Of a stretch of 64,000 nucleotides of DNA, positions 16,772-25,096 are shown piece by piece. Source of the DNA: JALZBL01 sp040004775 (GTDB lineage Bacteria; Actinomycetota; Actinomycetes; Mycobacteriales; Jatrophihabitantaceae). Where the stretch lies: the NCBI GenBank assembly GCA_040004775.1, contig JBDUAD010000004.1:1-64000 (forward strand), read 5' to 3'. Every line of letters begins with the position of its first letter. The first letter of the stretch is position 1. The position numbers and the translations under genes are program-made. A model generated the notes under the pieces. The model did no database searches. It was not told where the DNA came from and saw only the letters and a list, made by a program, of their open reading frames with translations.

Positions 16772-17430
16772 GCGTCTCGGTGCTGGTCGCCAGCCGCAAC
16801 CCCAAGAAGCTGGCCGAGCTGCGCCGCATATTGGCTCCGCTGGTCGAGGTGGACGTCGTCGGCCTGGACGACGTCGAGCCGTATGAGGAGGTGCCCGAGT
16901 CCGGCGCCACCTTCGCCGACAACGCCCTGATCAAAGGGCGCGAGGGCTACCGGCACTCCAGTCTGCTGACCGTCGCCGACGACTCCGGCCTGTGCGTCGA
17001 CGCCCTTAACCAGATGCCCGGCGTGCTGTCGGCCCGGTGGGCCGGCGCGGCGCGTAGTGACGACGCCAATGTCGACCTCGTCCTCGAACAACTGGCCGAC
17101 GTGCCCGACGATCGCCTGGACGCGTCGTTCGTGTGCGCCGTCGCGGTGGTGGGCTCGACCGGCGAGCAGGTCGTGGAGGGCCGCATGACCGGTCACCTCA
17201 TCCGTCAGCGGCGCGGTAGCGGCGGCTTCGGCTACGACCCGATCTTTGTCGCGGACGGCACCGACAGGACGAGTGCCGAGCTGAGCGTGGCCGAGAAGGA
17301 CGCGATCAGCCACCGCGGACGGGCGCTGCGCGCGGCTGCCCCACTCATCGTGGCGGCCCTCGGGCGGCCGGCGATGACCGAGGCGGGAGGGCGCTCGGCA
17401 ATGACCGAGGCCCGAGGCGGTCGGCAATGA
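16768..17430 (+). CDS. rdgB: XTP/dITP diphosphatase (RdgB/HAM1)
   Basis: This house-cleaning enzyme hydrolyses ITP, dITP and XTP to monophosphates. It has 220 residues. The start LVASRNPKKLAEL, the catalytic VADDSGLCVDAL and the block GSGGFGYDPIF are diagnostic. The last ~20 residues are not conserved: they are two copies of a unit (AMTEAGGRS / AMTEARGGR) matching the DNA at the start of the next gene. It is coupled to rph and to the DUF5990 gene by ATGA overlaps. Confidence 0.96.
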   Translation: MSVSVLVASRNPKKLAELRRILAPLVEVDVVGLDDVEPYEEVPESGATFADNALIKGREGYRHSSLLTVADDSGLCVDALNQMPGVLSARWAGAARSDDANVDLVLEQLADVPDDRLDASFVCAVAVVGSTGEQVVEGRMTGHLIRQRRGSGGFGYDPIFVADGTDRTSAELSVAEKDAISHRGRALRAAAPLIVAALGRPAMTEAGGRSAMTEARGGRQ

Positions 17431-17436
17431 CCGCGG
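17372..17436 (+). repeat. 26/27-bp imperfect repeat across the rdgB-DUF5990 junction
   Basis: The core GC(G/A)ATGACCG occurs at 17372, 17399 and 17425. The first two copies code for the RdgB tail and the third supplies the start codon of the DUF5990 gene. This looks like duplication of the downstream start region. Confidence 0.7.
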
Positions 17437-17864
17437 TCACCATCATCGGCACCGATCTGCCCGGCCGCCGGGTCGGCGGCCCGGGCGACGTGCACGTCGG
17501 CATCCAGCGCGGCAGCGACGTCGAGCAGCTCGTGCCCGCTGACGCTTCCCGAGCGGAGTTCGTGCTGGATGTCGCCCCACGAACCGCCAGGGACGGCCGC
17601 CTGGACTACGGAGGCCCCTACGTGCACGGCCCCATCGGGGACCGCTTCCTGTACCTGAGCTGGGGCGAGGTCGGCGGGGGCGGGCAGTTCGCGATGTTCC
17701 GCCGGGCCAAGGTGCGGCTGGGCACGGTGCCGGCCGAGATAGCCGCCGCGCTGGCCGAGGGTCACGCGGTGGTCGGCGAGCTGCGACTGACCGACGAGCG
17801 CGGTGGCCCGCTATGCGCATCCGTGCCGGCGACGTCGGTGGCGTGGTCGACGTCGTCCCGGTGA
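17427..17864 (+). CDS. DUF5990 family protein
   Basis: This 145-residue soluble protein of unknown function contains the DUF5990 blocks VHVGIQRG, DYGGPYVHG and DRFLYLSWG. The ATG at 17427 overlaps the rdgB stop by four bases. No catalytic motif is recognised. The last 20 residues are probably a non-conserved tail. Confidence 0.85.
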   Translation: MTAVTIIGTDLPGRRVGGPGDVHVGIQRGSDVEQLVPADASRAEFVLDVAPRTARDGRLDYGGPYVHGPIGDRFLYLSWGEVGGGGQFAMFRRAKVRLGTVPAEIAAALAEGHAVVGELRLTDERGGPLCASVPATSVAWSTSSR

Positions 17865-17886
17865 AGCTGACCTGCTCGGTGCGGCT

Positions 17887-18585
17887 GTGGTGAACCGCGG
17901 TTCCGCCGTGGCCAGGCCGCTCGGCCCCCTGTTCGAGCAGGTCTTCGGCGCGGTGCTGTTCGATCTGGACGGCACGCTCATCGACTCCACTCCGGCGGTG
18001 GACCGGTCCTGGGCGACGTGGGCGGCCGAGTTCGGACTCGAAGGTCATCCCGTGCTGGCGGTACACGGTCTGCCCGCGGGTGACAAGGTCCGCGCCATCG
18101 CCACGGCCGGGGACCTGCCCGCCGACCAGGTCGCCGCGGCGGTGGCGCGCATCACTGAGATCGAGTTGAGCGACATCGGCGGGGTGGTTGCCCTGCCCGG
18201 GGCGGTCGCGGCCCTGACTGCGGTGCTGGACGACCGGCTGGCCATCGTCACCTCCTGCACCGCCGCGCTGGCCGCGGTCCGACTAAGCGCGGCCGGGCTG
18301 AACGCGCCGGCGGTGCTGGTGACCGTGGACCAGCTCACCCACGGCAAGCCCGATCCCGAGGGATACCTGACCGCCGCCCGGCGCACCGGCCATCCTCCGT
18401 CGCGCTGCCTGGTGGTCGAGGACGCTCCCGGAGGGTTGGCCGCCGCCGCGGCCGCCGGCTGCAGAACCTTGGCGGTGACCACGACCACCGCCGCCGCGGA
18501 CCTGCCCGCCGATGCCGTCGTCGGCACGCTGGCCGATATTGTCCTCACCGCCGACGCTCGGGGCATTCGCGTCGGCGCTGCCTAG
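17887..18585 (+). CDS. HAD family hydrolase (phosphatase-like)
   Basis: This is a haloacid-dehalogenase superfamily phosphatase of about 232 residues. Motifs are DLDGTLIDST (nucleophile and acid Asp), VTSC (motif II), KPDPEGYL (motif III lysine) and VVEDAPGGL (motif IV). The alpha-helical cap points to the beta-phosphoglucomutase/sugar-phosphatase branch. Two adjacent GTG codons (17887, 17890) could start it; the frame is open further upstream without similarity. The TAG stop is also the first half of the likely folC -10 box. Confidence 0.87.
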   Translation: MVNRGSAVARPLGPLFEQVFGAVLFDLDGTLIDSTPAVDRSWATWAAEFGLEGHPVLAVHGLPAGDKVRAIATAGDLPADQVAAAVARITEIELSDIGGVVALPGAVAALTAVLDDRLAIVTSCTAALAAVRLSAAGLNAPAVLVTVDQLTHGKPDPEGYLTAARRTGHPPSRCLVVEDAPGGLAAAAAAGCRTLAVTTTTAAADLPADAVVGTLADIVLTADARGIRVGAA

Positions 18586-18594
18586 ACTCGGCGC
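18583..18594 (+). promoter_or_regulatory. -10 box for leaderless folC, containing the upstream stop codon
   Basis: TAGACT at 18583-18588 stands six bases before the GTG at 18595. Its TAG is also the stop codon of the HAD gene. Confidence 0.55.
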
Positions 18595-19959
18595 GTGCCC
18601 GCCGACCGTGCCGACGACCGTGCGGCGCTGCGCCGGGTCGAGGCCGAGATCACCGGTCGGTGGGGCGAGGGCCGCATCGACCCCACCACCGAACGCATCC
18701 GCGCCCTGCTCGACCTGCTGGGCGAGCCGCAGCGGGCCTACCGCTCGATCCATCTGACCGGCACCAACGGCAAGACCAGCACCGCGCGCATGGTCGACGA
18801 ACTGCTGCGGGCCACCGGCCTGCGCACCGGGCGCTACACGTCGCCGCACCTGTCGAGCATCACCGAACGGATCGTCATCGATGGGGTACCGATCTCGGAG
18901 CGGGCGTTCGTCGACACCTACGACGAGATCGCGCCCTACCTCGAACTGGTTGACGCTCGATCAGAGATCCGGCTGTCGTTCTTCGAGGTCGTCACCGCGA
19001 TGGGCTTCGCCGCCTTCGCCGACGCCCCGGTGGACGTGGCCGTGGTCGAGGTCGGTATCGGCGGCACGTGGGACGCGACCAACCAGATCGATGCCGAGGT
19101 CGCGGTGATCACGCCGATCGGCCTCGACCACGCCGAGTTCCTCGGCACCGAACTGGCCGGCATCGCTGGGGAGAAGAGCGGCATCATCAAGCCCGGGGCC
19201 TCCGCCATACTTGCCGCGCAGGACGTCGCCGCGGCCGAGCCGCTGATGCGGCGGGTGGCCGAGGTCGGCGCCCAGGTGGCCCGGGAAGGGCTGGAGTTCG
19301 GCGTCATCGAGCGTCAGGTGGCCGTGGGCGGCCAGCAGCTGACCGTGCAGGGTTTGGGCGGCGTCTACGACGGGGTCTTTCTGCCGCTGTTCGGTGCGTA
19401 TCAGGCGCAGAACGCGGCCCTCGCCCTCGCCGCGGTCGAGGCGTTCTTCGGCGCCGGGCGCGACACCGGGCCACTGGATGCTGAGGTGGTGCGGGCCGCC
19501 TTTGCCGCCGTGCGCTCGCCGGGTCGGCTGGAGATCGTCCGGTCCGCGCCGACGGTGCTCATCGACGCCACCCACAATCCCCACGGCATGGCCGCCACCG
19601 TCGCCGCCCTGGCCGACGGGTTCGACTTCCGCCGCCTGGTCGCGGTGGTCGGCGTGCTCGAGGGCAAGGACCTTTCCGGGATGCTGGAGCTGCTGGAACC
19701 AGCGGTGGACGAGATCGTGGCCACGGAGAGCTCATCACCCCGCGCGATCTCGGCCGACGACGTGGCCGCGGCCGCGGTCGAGCTTTTCGGCGCCGAGCGG
19801 GTGAGCGTCGAGCCGCGCCTCGACGACGCGATCGAGACGGCGATCCGGCTGGCCGAGGAGGACGCTGACACTGCGCTGAGCGGCGCCGGCGTCCTCGTCA
19901 CCGGGTCGGTGGTCACCGCCGGCGAGGCGCGCATGCTGCTCACCGGGGCTGTGGTGTGA
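18595..19959 (+). CDS. folC: Folylpolyglutamate synthase / dihydrofolate synthase
   Basis: This Mur-ligase-like enzyme adds glutamate to dihydropteroate and folates. It has 454 residues. The ATP loop is GTNGKTS (56-62), followed by the folate region YTSPHLSSITERI and the block VEVGIGGTWDATN; the C-terminal domain carries ATHNPHG. The GTG at 18595 fits the family start. The DUF4233 gene follows with a GTGA overlap, as is usual in actinobacteria. Confidence 0.96.
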   Translation: MPADRADDRAALRRVEAEITGRWGEGRIDPTTERIRALLDLLGEPQRAYRSIHLTGTNGKTSTARMVDELLRATGLRTGRYTSPHLSSITERIVIDGVPISERAFVDTYDEIAPYLELVDARSEIRLSFFEVVTAMGFAAFADAPVDVAVVEVGIGGTWDATNQIDAEVAVITPIGLDHAEFLGTELAGIAGEKSGIIKPGASAILAAQDVAAAEPLMRRVAEVGAQVAREGLEFGVIERQVAVGGQQLTVQGLGGVYDGVFLPLFGAYQAQNAALALAAVEAFFGAGRDTGPLDAEVVRAAFAAVRSPGRLEIVRSAPTVLIDATHNPHGMAATVAALADGFDFRRLVAVVGVLEGKDLSGMLELLEPAVDEIVATESSSPRAISADDVAAAAVELFGAERVSVEPRLDDAIETAIRLAEEDADTALSGAGVLVTGSVVTAGEARMLLTGAVV

Positions 19960-20492
19960 GCGTGCCCGCCGAACCGCCCCGCCATGCCGCCGCATCCAGC
20001 CCGGAAGCCGACCCGACTGATCCGACCGACCTGGTCGACCCGAGTGACTCGCGCGACCTAGCCGACCCGATCGATCCGACTGCGGCGGAGCGCGCCGAGG
20101 CCAACGAGGCGATCGAGAGCGTGGTGCAGGTTCGTCGCCAACGCGCGGACCGCGCCACCCGCGGAGTTCTGGCCGCTTTGCTCTGCCTCGAGGCGTTGGT
20201 CGTTCTGCTCCTGCCGCGCGCCATCGCCCAGACCAGCACAGGCCTTGACTCCACCAAGACGACGATCCTGATCGCGCTGGCAGTGCTACTGGTGGCTACC
20301 GGGTTCCTGCTGCGCCGGCCGTGGGGGATCGGCCTGGGATCGGCCCTGCAGGTGGCCGTCCTGGCCACCGCAGTGCTCGAGTCGGTGATGCTGGCCGTGG
20401 CCGCGGTGTTCATCGCGCTCTGGCTGTGGGTGCTGACCATGCGCCGTGACCTGGTCGGCGCGCCGGGCGGCTGGCGCATGCTCGTCTCCTGA
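19956..20492 (+). CDS. DUF4233 family membrane protein
   Basis: This 178-residue protein has an acidic N-terminus rich in Asp-Pro and Asp-Leu repeats (about residues 15-50) and four hydrophobic helices (about 65-170). DUF4233 proteins follow folC in most actinobacteria and have no known function. The start GTG overlaps the folC stop. The Asp-Pro repeat is from low-complexity GACCCGA-type DNA. Confidence 0.88.
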   Translation: MSVPAEPPRHAAASSPEADPTDPTDLVDPSDSRDLADPIDPTAAERAEANEAIESVVQVRRQRADRATRGVLAALLCLEALVVLLLPRAIAQTSTGLDSTKTTILIALAVLLVATGFLLRRPWGIGLGSALQVAVLATAVLESVMLAVAAVFIALWLWVLTMRRDLVGAPGGWRMLVS

Positions 20493-20555
20493 CTCGGCCG
20501 GCCACGCGGCCAGGCCCGACCCAACCTCGGCGGCCGCGCCGGGCGTAGGCGTTAC

Positions 20556-21069
20556 GTGGATCTCCGGGGACGGGCGGTGGACGTGCTCACCGACGAGCCC
20601 GGCCTCGTCGCGCAGGGCGACTTCGCGCGGTGGGTGGGTCCGCACCTCGCCGTGCTGTCGGCGATCGCAGTGCGCGAGGTGGGCCGCAGCGACGGTGATG
20701 ACCTGGTGCAGGAGACGCTCACCCGCGCCTGGCAGAAGCGCACGACTACCGCCCGGAGCGGGGAACGGCCCGGCCCTGGCTGGTGGCCATCCTGCTGGAT
20801 CGGGCGCGACGGCACCGGGTCCGCCGGCCGTGGAGCCCACGGATCTGCGGGATCCCGCGCTGGAGGTCGGTAACTCGGAGATCCGCCTCGACGTCGAGCA
20901 GGCGGTGTCCGCCCTGCCCCGCCGTCAGCGCCAGGTCGTGACTCTGCACTACCTGGCCGACCTGCCGGTGAACGAGGTGGCCGCGGTCCTCGGCATCAGC
21001 CCCGGTTCGGTCAAGTCCTGCCTGCACGATGCCCGCACGACCCTGCGCACCACCCTGGAGCAGCGATGA
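20556..21069 (+). pseudogene. ECF-type RNA polymerase sigma factor, broken by two frameshifts
   Basis: Homology to an ECF sigma factor runs through three reading frames. From 20556, region 2 reads MDLRGRAVDVLTDEPG to VQETLTRAWQKR. From 20741 the frame changes, giving HDYRPERGTARPWLVAI to RRHRVRRP. From about 20830 it changes again, giving the region 4 helix-turn-helix LPRRQRQVVTLHYLADLP to the stop at 21069. Both shifts equal one missing base each. No single frame encodes a complete factor. The anti-sigma-like gene overlapping its stop (ATGA) is intact. It is either a pseudogene or two consensus errors; checking the reads decides. Confidence 0.75.
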
Positions 21070-22157
21070 ACGACGAGGACCTGGATCACGAACTGCGCAG
21101 CTGGGCCGCCGTGGCCCTAGAACAGGCGCCGCCGGTCAGCGTTCCGGCGCCACCCGAACGCGGTGATCGACGCGCGCGGGTGCTGGCAATGGTGGCCGCC
21201 GCCGCGCTAGTCGTCGGTCTGACCGGCGTCGGGCTGCTCCTCGCCCGGAGCTCCGATCGCGCGTCTTCAGCCGATGGCCTTTCCTCCGGGCCGGTACCAA
21301 CGGCCCCGGCCGGCTTCCTCCCGATCACCGTGCACGGGCTCACGATCAACGTCCCGGCGGCCTGGGCCGATGCCCATTCGGTGTGTGGGCCGATTACCAA
21401 CGAAGTGCTGGTCCCATCGGACGCCCTCGTCCCCGCGTGCGGCGCATTGCGGCCGCCGGGCATCACCACGGTCGAGTTCCGCCGGTCAGCGAGTGTCTAC
21501 CCGGAGAGCCGGCCAATGACTATCGACGGCCGCGGCGCCGAGCGGTGGGACGAGCTGGCGACCGGCGTTTACTCGACCACGATCGGCGTCCCGAGCCTCG
21601 TGGTGTCCGTGGTGATCAGCGCACCGACCCGGGCGGTGGTCGACCGACTGCTCGGCACGCTGCGAGTGACCGGCGTCGACACCAACGGTTGCCCAGCGCG
21701 GATCACCGGCTTCCAGGAACTGAAGACCGGAGCGCGTCGGCAACGTCCCGGAGCCGACCACGCGCTGATTCCGCCGACGCCGATCCGGCTCGTGGGCTGC
21801 CGGTTCCACGACGGCTGGCTGGAAGGCAGCTCCTACACCGTCCCCACTGAGTCTGCTGTTCTCACCCGCACTCTGAGCGCGCAACCCGGGGGCCTATCGG
21901 TGACGGCGCCACAGAAGTACGAGCCCGCGGGATGTGGCGCCGATGACCCACAAGACGCCGCCTCCTATCGCGTCGAGGCTCGCTACGAACAGGGGCCACC
22001 GGTTCTGGTCAATGTCCGCCTGGGCCGATGTGGTCGGCTCGGGGCGTCAAACGGCAGTGTCACGATCCAACGCACCGACGCGCTCATCCGCGCGCTCACT
22101 GCGCTCTTCCCGGTGGTGGCGGCGTCTGGGCCGTACGCACCAGTGCGCCCGGCTTAG
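21066..22157 (+). CDS. Putative anti-sigma-like membrane protein
   Basis: This 363-residue protein starts in an ATGA overlap with the sigma gene. A short cytoplasmic N-terminus (1-39) precedes one helix (about 40-60) and a large extracytoplasmic domain of about 300 residues. Four cysteines in that domain lie as loose pairs (VCGPI, PACGAL, NGCPA, VGCRF), suggesting disulfides. No zinc-binding anti-sigma HxxxCxxC motif is present. Partnership with the sigma factor is inferred from position and topology alone. I do not recognise the outer domain. Confidence 0.7.
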   Translation: MNDEDLDHELRSWAAVALEQAPPVSVPAPPERGDRRARVLAMVAAAALVVGLTGVGLLLARSSDRASSADGLSSGPVPTAPAGFLPITVHGLTINVPAAWADAHSVCGPITNEVLVPSDALVPACGALRPPGITTVEFRRSASVYPESRPMTIDGRGAERWDELATGVYSTTIGVPSLVVSVVISAPTRAVVDRLLGTLRVTGVDTNGCPARITGFQELKTGARRQRPGADHALIPPTPIRLVGCRFHDGWLEGSSYTVPTESAVLTRTLSAQPGGLSVTAPQKYEPAGCGADDPQDAASYRVEARYEQGPPVLVNVRLGRCGRLGASNGSVTIQRTDALIRALTALFPVVAASGPYAPVRPA

Positions 22158-22172
22158 CCGGCCCGGGCCGGT

Positions 22173-22185
22173 TAGGCTCTCGGCC
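22173..22185 (+). promoter_or_regulatory. -10 box for leaderless ndk
   Basis: TAGGCT at 22173-22178, seven bases before the GTG at 22186; no Shine-Dalgarno sequence in the 28-base gap. Confidence 0.55.
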
Positions 22186-22620
22186 GTGACTGCGCCGGCG
22201 ACCGACGAACGCACGCTCATTCTGGTCAAGCCCGACGGAGTGCGGCGGGGGTTGGCCGGGCAGATCCTGGCCCGAGTCGAGGACAAGGGCTACGAGCTGG
22301 TGGCAGTGGACCTGCGGGTCCCGACGACCGAGCTGCTGACCCAGCACTACGCCGAGCACGAGCGCAAGCCCTTCTACGCTCCGCTGGTCGAGTTCATGTC
22401 CTCCGGCCCGGTGCTCGCCGTCGTGGTCCGCGGCCAGCGGGTGATCGAAGGCTTCCGTGCCCTGGCCGGCGCCACCGATCCCACGGCGGCCCTGCCCGGC
22501 ACCATCCGCGGCGACCTGGGTCGCGACTGGGGCCTGCCCGTCCAGCAGAACCTCGTGCACGGATCGGACTCGCCGCAGTCGGCCGAACGTGAGATCGCGC
22601 TCTGGTTCCCTCATCTGTAG
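22186..22620 (+). CDS. ndk: Nucleoside diphosphate kinase
   Basis: This enzyme balances NTP pools by ping-pong phosphate transfer from ATP. It has 144 residues. The start ERTLILVKPDGVRRG and the active-site NLVHGSDSP with H125 as phospho-histidine are diagnostic. The length fits the family once the GTG at 22186 is used; the frame is open upstream, but that is shadow. The order folC-DUF4233-ndk is conserved in actinobacteria; here the sigma/anti-sigma pair is inserted before ndk. Confidence 0.96.
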   Translation: MTAPATDERTLILVKPDGVRRGLAGQILARVEDKGYELVAVDLRVPTTELLTQHYAEHERKPFYAPLVEFMSSGPVLAVVVRGQRVIEGFRALAGATDPTAALPGTIRGDLGRDWGLPVQQNLVHGSDSPQSAEREIALWFPHL

Positions 22621-22697
22621 CTCCGATCAGCCCGGCGGCCTTGATCTGTTAGAACCACAACGCCCGGTGCTGATGGGTTTTGTGGTGGGATCGATCG

Positions 22698-23225
22698 GTG
22701 GCTCGCTTCGTCGCATTTCTGCGGGCCGTGAACGTCGGCCGGCGCACGGTGGCCATGGCCAGTGCCCGCCAGGTGCTGGAGCAGCTGGATCTGACCGACG
22801 TGTCGAGTTTCGTCAACAGCGGCAATCTGCTGTTCACTGCTTCCGGCTCGGCGCGTGCCCACGAGGCGGAGATCCGCGTCGCGCTCGAGGGCGAGTTCGG
22901 CTTCGAGATCACCACGTTCGTGCGCACGGCCGCGCAGGTACGTGCCCTGGCCACGGAGCAACCCTTCGGCCCTGTCGCCGTCGGGCACACTCACTTCGCG
23001 CTGTTGCCACTGACCCCGCTGAGCACGACGGAGAAGCGGACGGTGGAGGCGCTGTCCAACCCGCACGACGAGGTGGTGGTGGTCGGCCGCGACGTGCACT
23101 GGTTGATCCGGTCGAAGTCGACCGAGACCACGCTGGGACCGACGCGGTGGGCGCAGGCCATGCCGGGCAATCCGACGACGGCGCGCAACACCACGATGCT
23201 GGCTCGCCTGTCGGCCAAGCTGTAG
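22698..23225 (+). CDS. DUF1697 domain-containing protein
   Basis: This 175-residue soluble protein of unknown function has the family start ARFVAFLRAVNVG and the conserved FVNSGNLLF. The GTG at 22698 is chosen because DUF1697 proteins begin within a few residues of this motif; an ATG 18 bases upstream is possible. It is probably transcribed on its own between ndk and the next gene, and the family is patchily distributed. Confidence 0.87.
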   Translation: MARFVAFLRAVNVGRRTVAMASARQVLEQLDLTDVSSFVNSGNLLFTASGSARAHEAEIRVALEGEFGFEITTFVRTAAQVRALATEQPFGPVAVGHTHFALLPLTPLSTTEKRTVEALSNPHDEVVVVGRDVHWLIRSKSTETTLGPTRWAQAMPGNPTTARNTTMLARLSAKL

Positions 23226-23286
23226 TCCGACGTGCGACGTGTGGGCGCGTCGATCTGGCCGCGTTGCCGGCACCGGCCTGGCGCGT

Positions 23287-23298
23287 GACCATGGAGGC
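23287..23298 (+). promoter_or_regulatory. Candidate -10 box before the gene at 23299
   Basis: GACCAT at 23287-23292, six bases before the ATG. GGAGG (23293-23297) also lies there but only one base from the start, too close for a normal ribosome binding site. Confidence 0.3.
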
Positions 23299-24513
23299 AT
23301 GAGCGGTGACCGCGAGCGCCGCCGTGGCCGTGATGCGGCGGACGGATATCCGGACGTCGAGCTGGTACCTGCCACCTCGTTCGAGGACGAGCTTGAGCCA
23401 CTGCCTCCGCGGCGCCCCGTTCCGCGGGCGTGGTGGGTGGCGTTGGCGGCGGCGGGCGCGGTGCTGGTGGCAGTGCTGGCCTATCAGTCGCGGACCCGGG
23501 ACGCGGCCACGACACCGGCGCCGAGCCGCTCGTCGGCCGCGGTGGCGGATTCACCGCGGGCCGGTTCCACTCCCACACTGGCGATTCCCCGCGGCGCGGT
23601 GACCGTGACCCAGCTGGGCCGTCCGGTCGTTCCGGCGGTCCCGGGAACCGACCTGTTCGCTCGCGGGCCGTCGGCGCTGGTGCGGGTGGAACTGGCCACC
23701 GGCCGGATCACGCGGACCCCCTTGCCGTCGCTGTCCAGCGACGGCCCGGTCTCCCTCCTGGTCGGACCGGACCGAGCGATCATCCGCCCGCTCGACTTCG
23801 TACCCGGGTACGTGGTCCCCGACGGCCGCGCACCCCGCACGCTGGACGTGGTCGCCCTGAGCAGTGGCCAGGTGTTCGCCGGACCCGATGCCCGCCACAT
23901 GTGGGTGCCCACGCTGGACGGAGCCCGCATGCGCCTCGTTGACCTGGACGGCCGGGCCTCTGGTCCCGTGCTGCAGGCGCCGGTCTTCGGTTCCCGCCCG
24001 GACGGCGACGGCTACCTGGCCTACGCCGACACCAGCGGCGTGTATGACGCTCGGCCGGAGGGCTCTCGGCGGATCACCACCGGAGAACTACAGGCGGTCG
24101 GGCCGACCGGCTGGCTGGTCGCCGAGTGCGATGTCCGACACCGGTGCGGCAGCGTCCTGATCGATCGGGTCACCGGCCACCGGCGAGCCCTCGGGCCCCG
24201 CCGGGGCGCATCGGACCCGACCGGCGTCCTCTCCGCCGACGCATCCACGGCCGCGCTGATCGAAGTCAACCGCGGGCCCACCCCGCGCCTGATTCTGATC
24301 GATCTGCGGTCCGGACACGCCCGGAGCGTTGGCATGACCCTCGCGCAGAACTCGTTGGCCCGTGACCTGGTCTGGTCACCGGACGGCCGATTCCTCTTCA
24401 CCGTCGATGGCGGTGGTCGAATAGTGGTCGTCGACCGGACGGGGCACGTGGGGCGGCTGCCGGTAACTCTGCCGCCGGTCACCCAGTTGGCGCTTCGCGC
24501 ACCCGCACGCTGA
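23299..24513 (+). CDS. Hypothetical membrane-anchored protein, possible beta-propeller
   Basis: This protein has 404 residues. An acidic cytoplasmic segment (1-43) precedes one helix (about 45-62), a Pro/Ser/Ala-rich linker, and an outer domain of about 320 residues. That domain has repeated strand-turn units ending LVWSPDGRFLFTVDGGGRIVVVD, which resembles a WD40/TolB-like propeller blade. Two cysteines lie close together in ECDVRHRCGS, probably as a disulfide. I do not recognise a specific family. It converges with the small minus-strand gene downstream. Confidence 0.7.
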   Translation: MSGDRERRRGRDAADGYPDVELVPATSFEDELEPLPPRRPVPRAWWVALAAAGAVLVAVLAYQSRTRDAATTPAPSRSSAAVADSPRAGSTPTLAIPRGAVTVTQLGRPVVPAVPGTDLFARGPSALVRVELATGRITRTPLPSLSSDGPVSLLVGPDRAIIRPLDFVPGYVVPDGRAPRTLDVVALSSGQVFAGPDARHMWVPTLDGARMRLVDLDGRASGPVLQAPVFGSRPDGDGYLAYADTSGVYDARPEGSRRITTGELQAVGPTGWLVAECDVRHRCGSVLIDRVTGHRRALGPRRGASDPTGVLSADASTAALIEVNRGPTPRLILIDLRSGHARSVGMTLAQNSLARDLVWSPDGRFLFTVDGGGRIVVVDRTGHVGRLPVTLPPVTQLALRAPAR

Positions 24514-24527
24514 AACGCCGCTACAAC

Positions 24528-24560
24528 CGGGCGTGAGCGAGGGACGGGCGTGAGCGAGGG
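24528..24560 (+). repeat. 17-bp direct repeat between convergent genes
   Basis: CGGGCGTGAGCGAGGG occurs at 24528-24543 and 24545-24560. It lies in the 58-base gap between the hypothetical gene and the minus-strand gene. Confidence 0.8.
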
Positions 24561-24571
24561 TCGGCCGAGCC

Positions 24572-24877
24572 TCAGTCCTCGGGGGCGTAGAAGGCGGGCC
24601 GGTCGGGGTCCTCGTCAGCGTCGCTCGACTGCGCGCCGGGCGTCTGGATGTCGGACGGCAAGGGGGCGTCATCCTCCGCCGCGTTGACCATTCGCGGGGA
24701 GTCCTCCACCGCCACGAGCGGTTCGGTGCTGTTCGGTTCCTGCAGGGCGGACAGCAGCCGGCGCTCGTCATCGCCTAGCGGTGGCTCAGGCAGGTGCTCA
24801 CCCGGCGCGCCGGTGTCACTGCCGGTGGCCATGCCGACCGACACCTCGGGCGTCGCGGGGTTCTGGTCATCGGTCAC
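24572..24877 (-). CDS. Small acidic hypothetical protein
   Basis: This 101-residue, strongly acidic, Pro/Asp/Glu-rich protein has no signal peptide or membrane segment and ends RPAFYAPED. The GTG at 24877 is supported by AGGAGG at 24882-24887, four bases upstream, among the clearest ribosome binding sites in the window. It is divergent from mreB. The frame continues far upstream as antisense to mreB, but that is shadow. I do not recognise it; it is probably disordered. Confidence 0.6.
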   Translation of the reverse strand: MTDDQNPATPEVSVGMATGSDTGAPGEHLPEPPLGDDERRLLSALQEPNSTEPLVAVEDSPRMVNAAEDDAPLPSDIQTPGAQSSDADEDPDRPAFYAPED

Positions 24878-25096
24878 CGCGCCTCCTGGGCAGAAGGCGA
24901 CGGCCGGTGCCGTCGCGGTCCTCCGAGCGTGAGGCCCACGACCGACCATGACCGACCTTCGCACGACACCGTCCGCGCCGCATCCGTCCCACTGGTAACG
25001 CGCGTCGCAACCGAGAAGCGGTCCCGGCCGCCCATACGATCGCCGGCGAGGCCTGCGCTCGCGGACGCGCCGGCGTCGTCCTCCCTTCGGCAAAGG
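24878..25096 (+). promoter_or_regulatory. Divergent upstream region of the mreB operon
   Basis: This 219-base gap should hold promoters for both directions. On the plus strand TACGAT at 25035-25040 is a possible -10 box with no convincing -35. A direct repeat GACCGACC (24942 and 24952 approximately) is present. Nothing else is recognised. Confidence 0.3.

Noticed and set aside
20735..20830. Programmed frameshifting in the sigma gene
   Set aside because: Two shifts in the same direction are needed, with no slippery heptamer or stimulatory structure evident. Decay or sequencing error is simpler.
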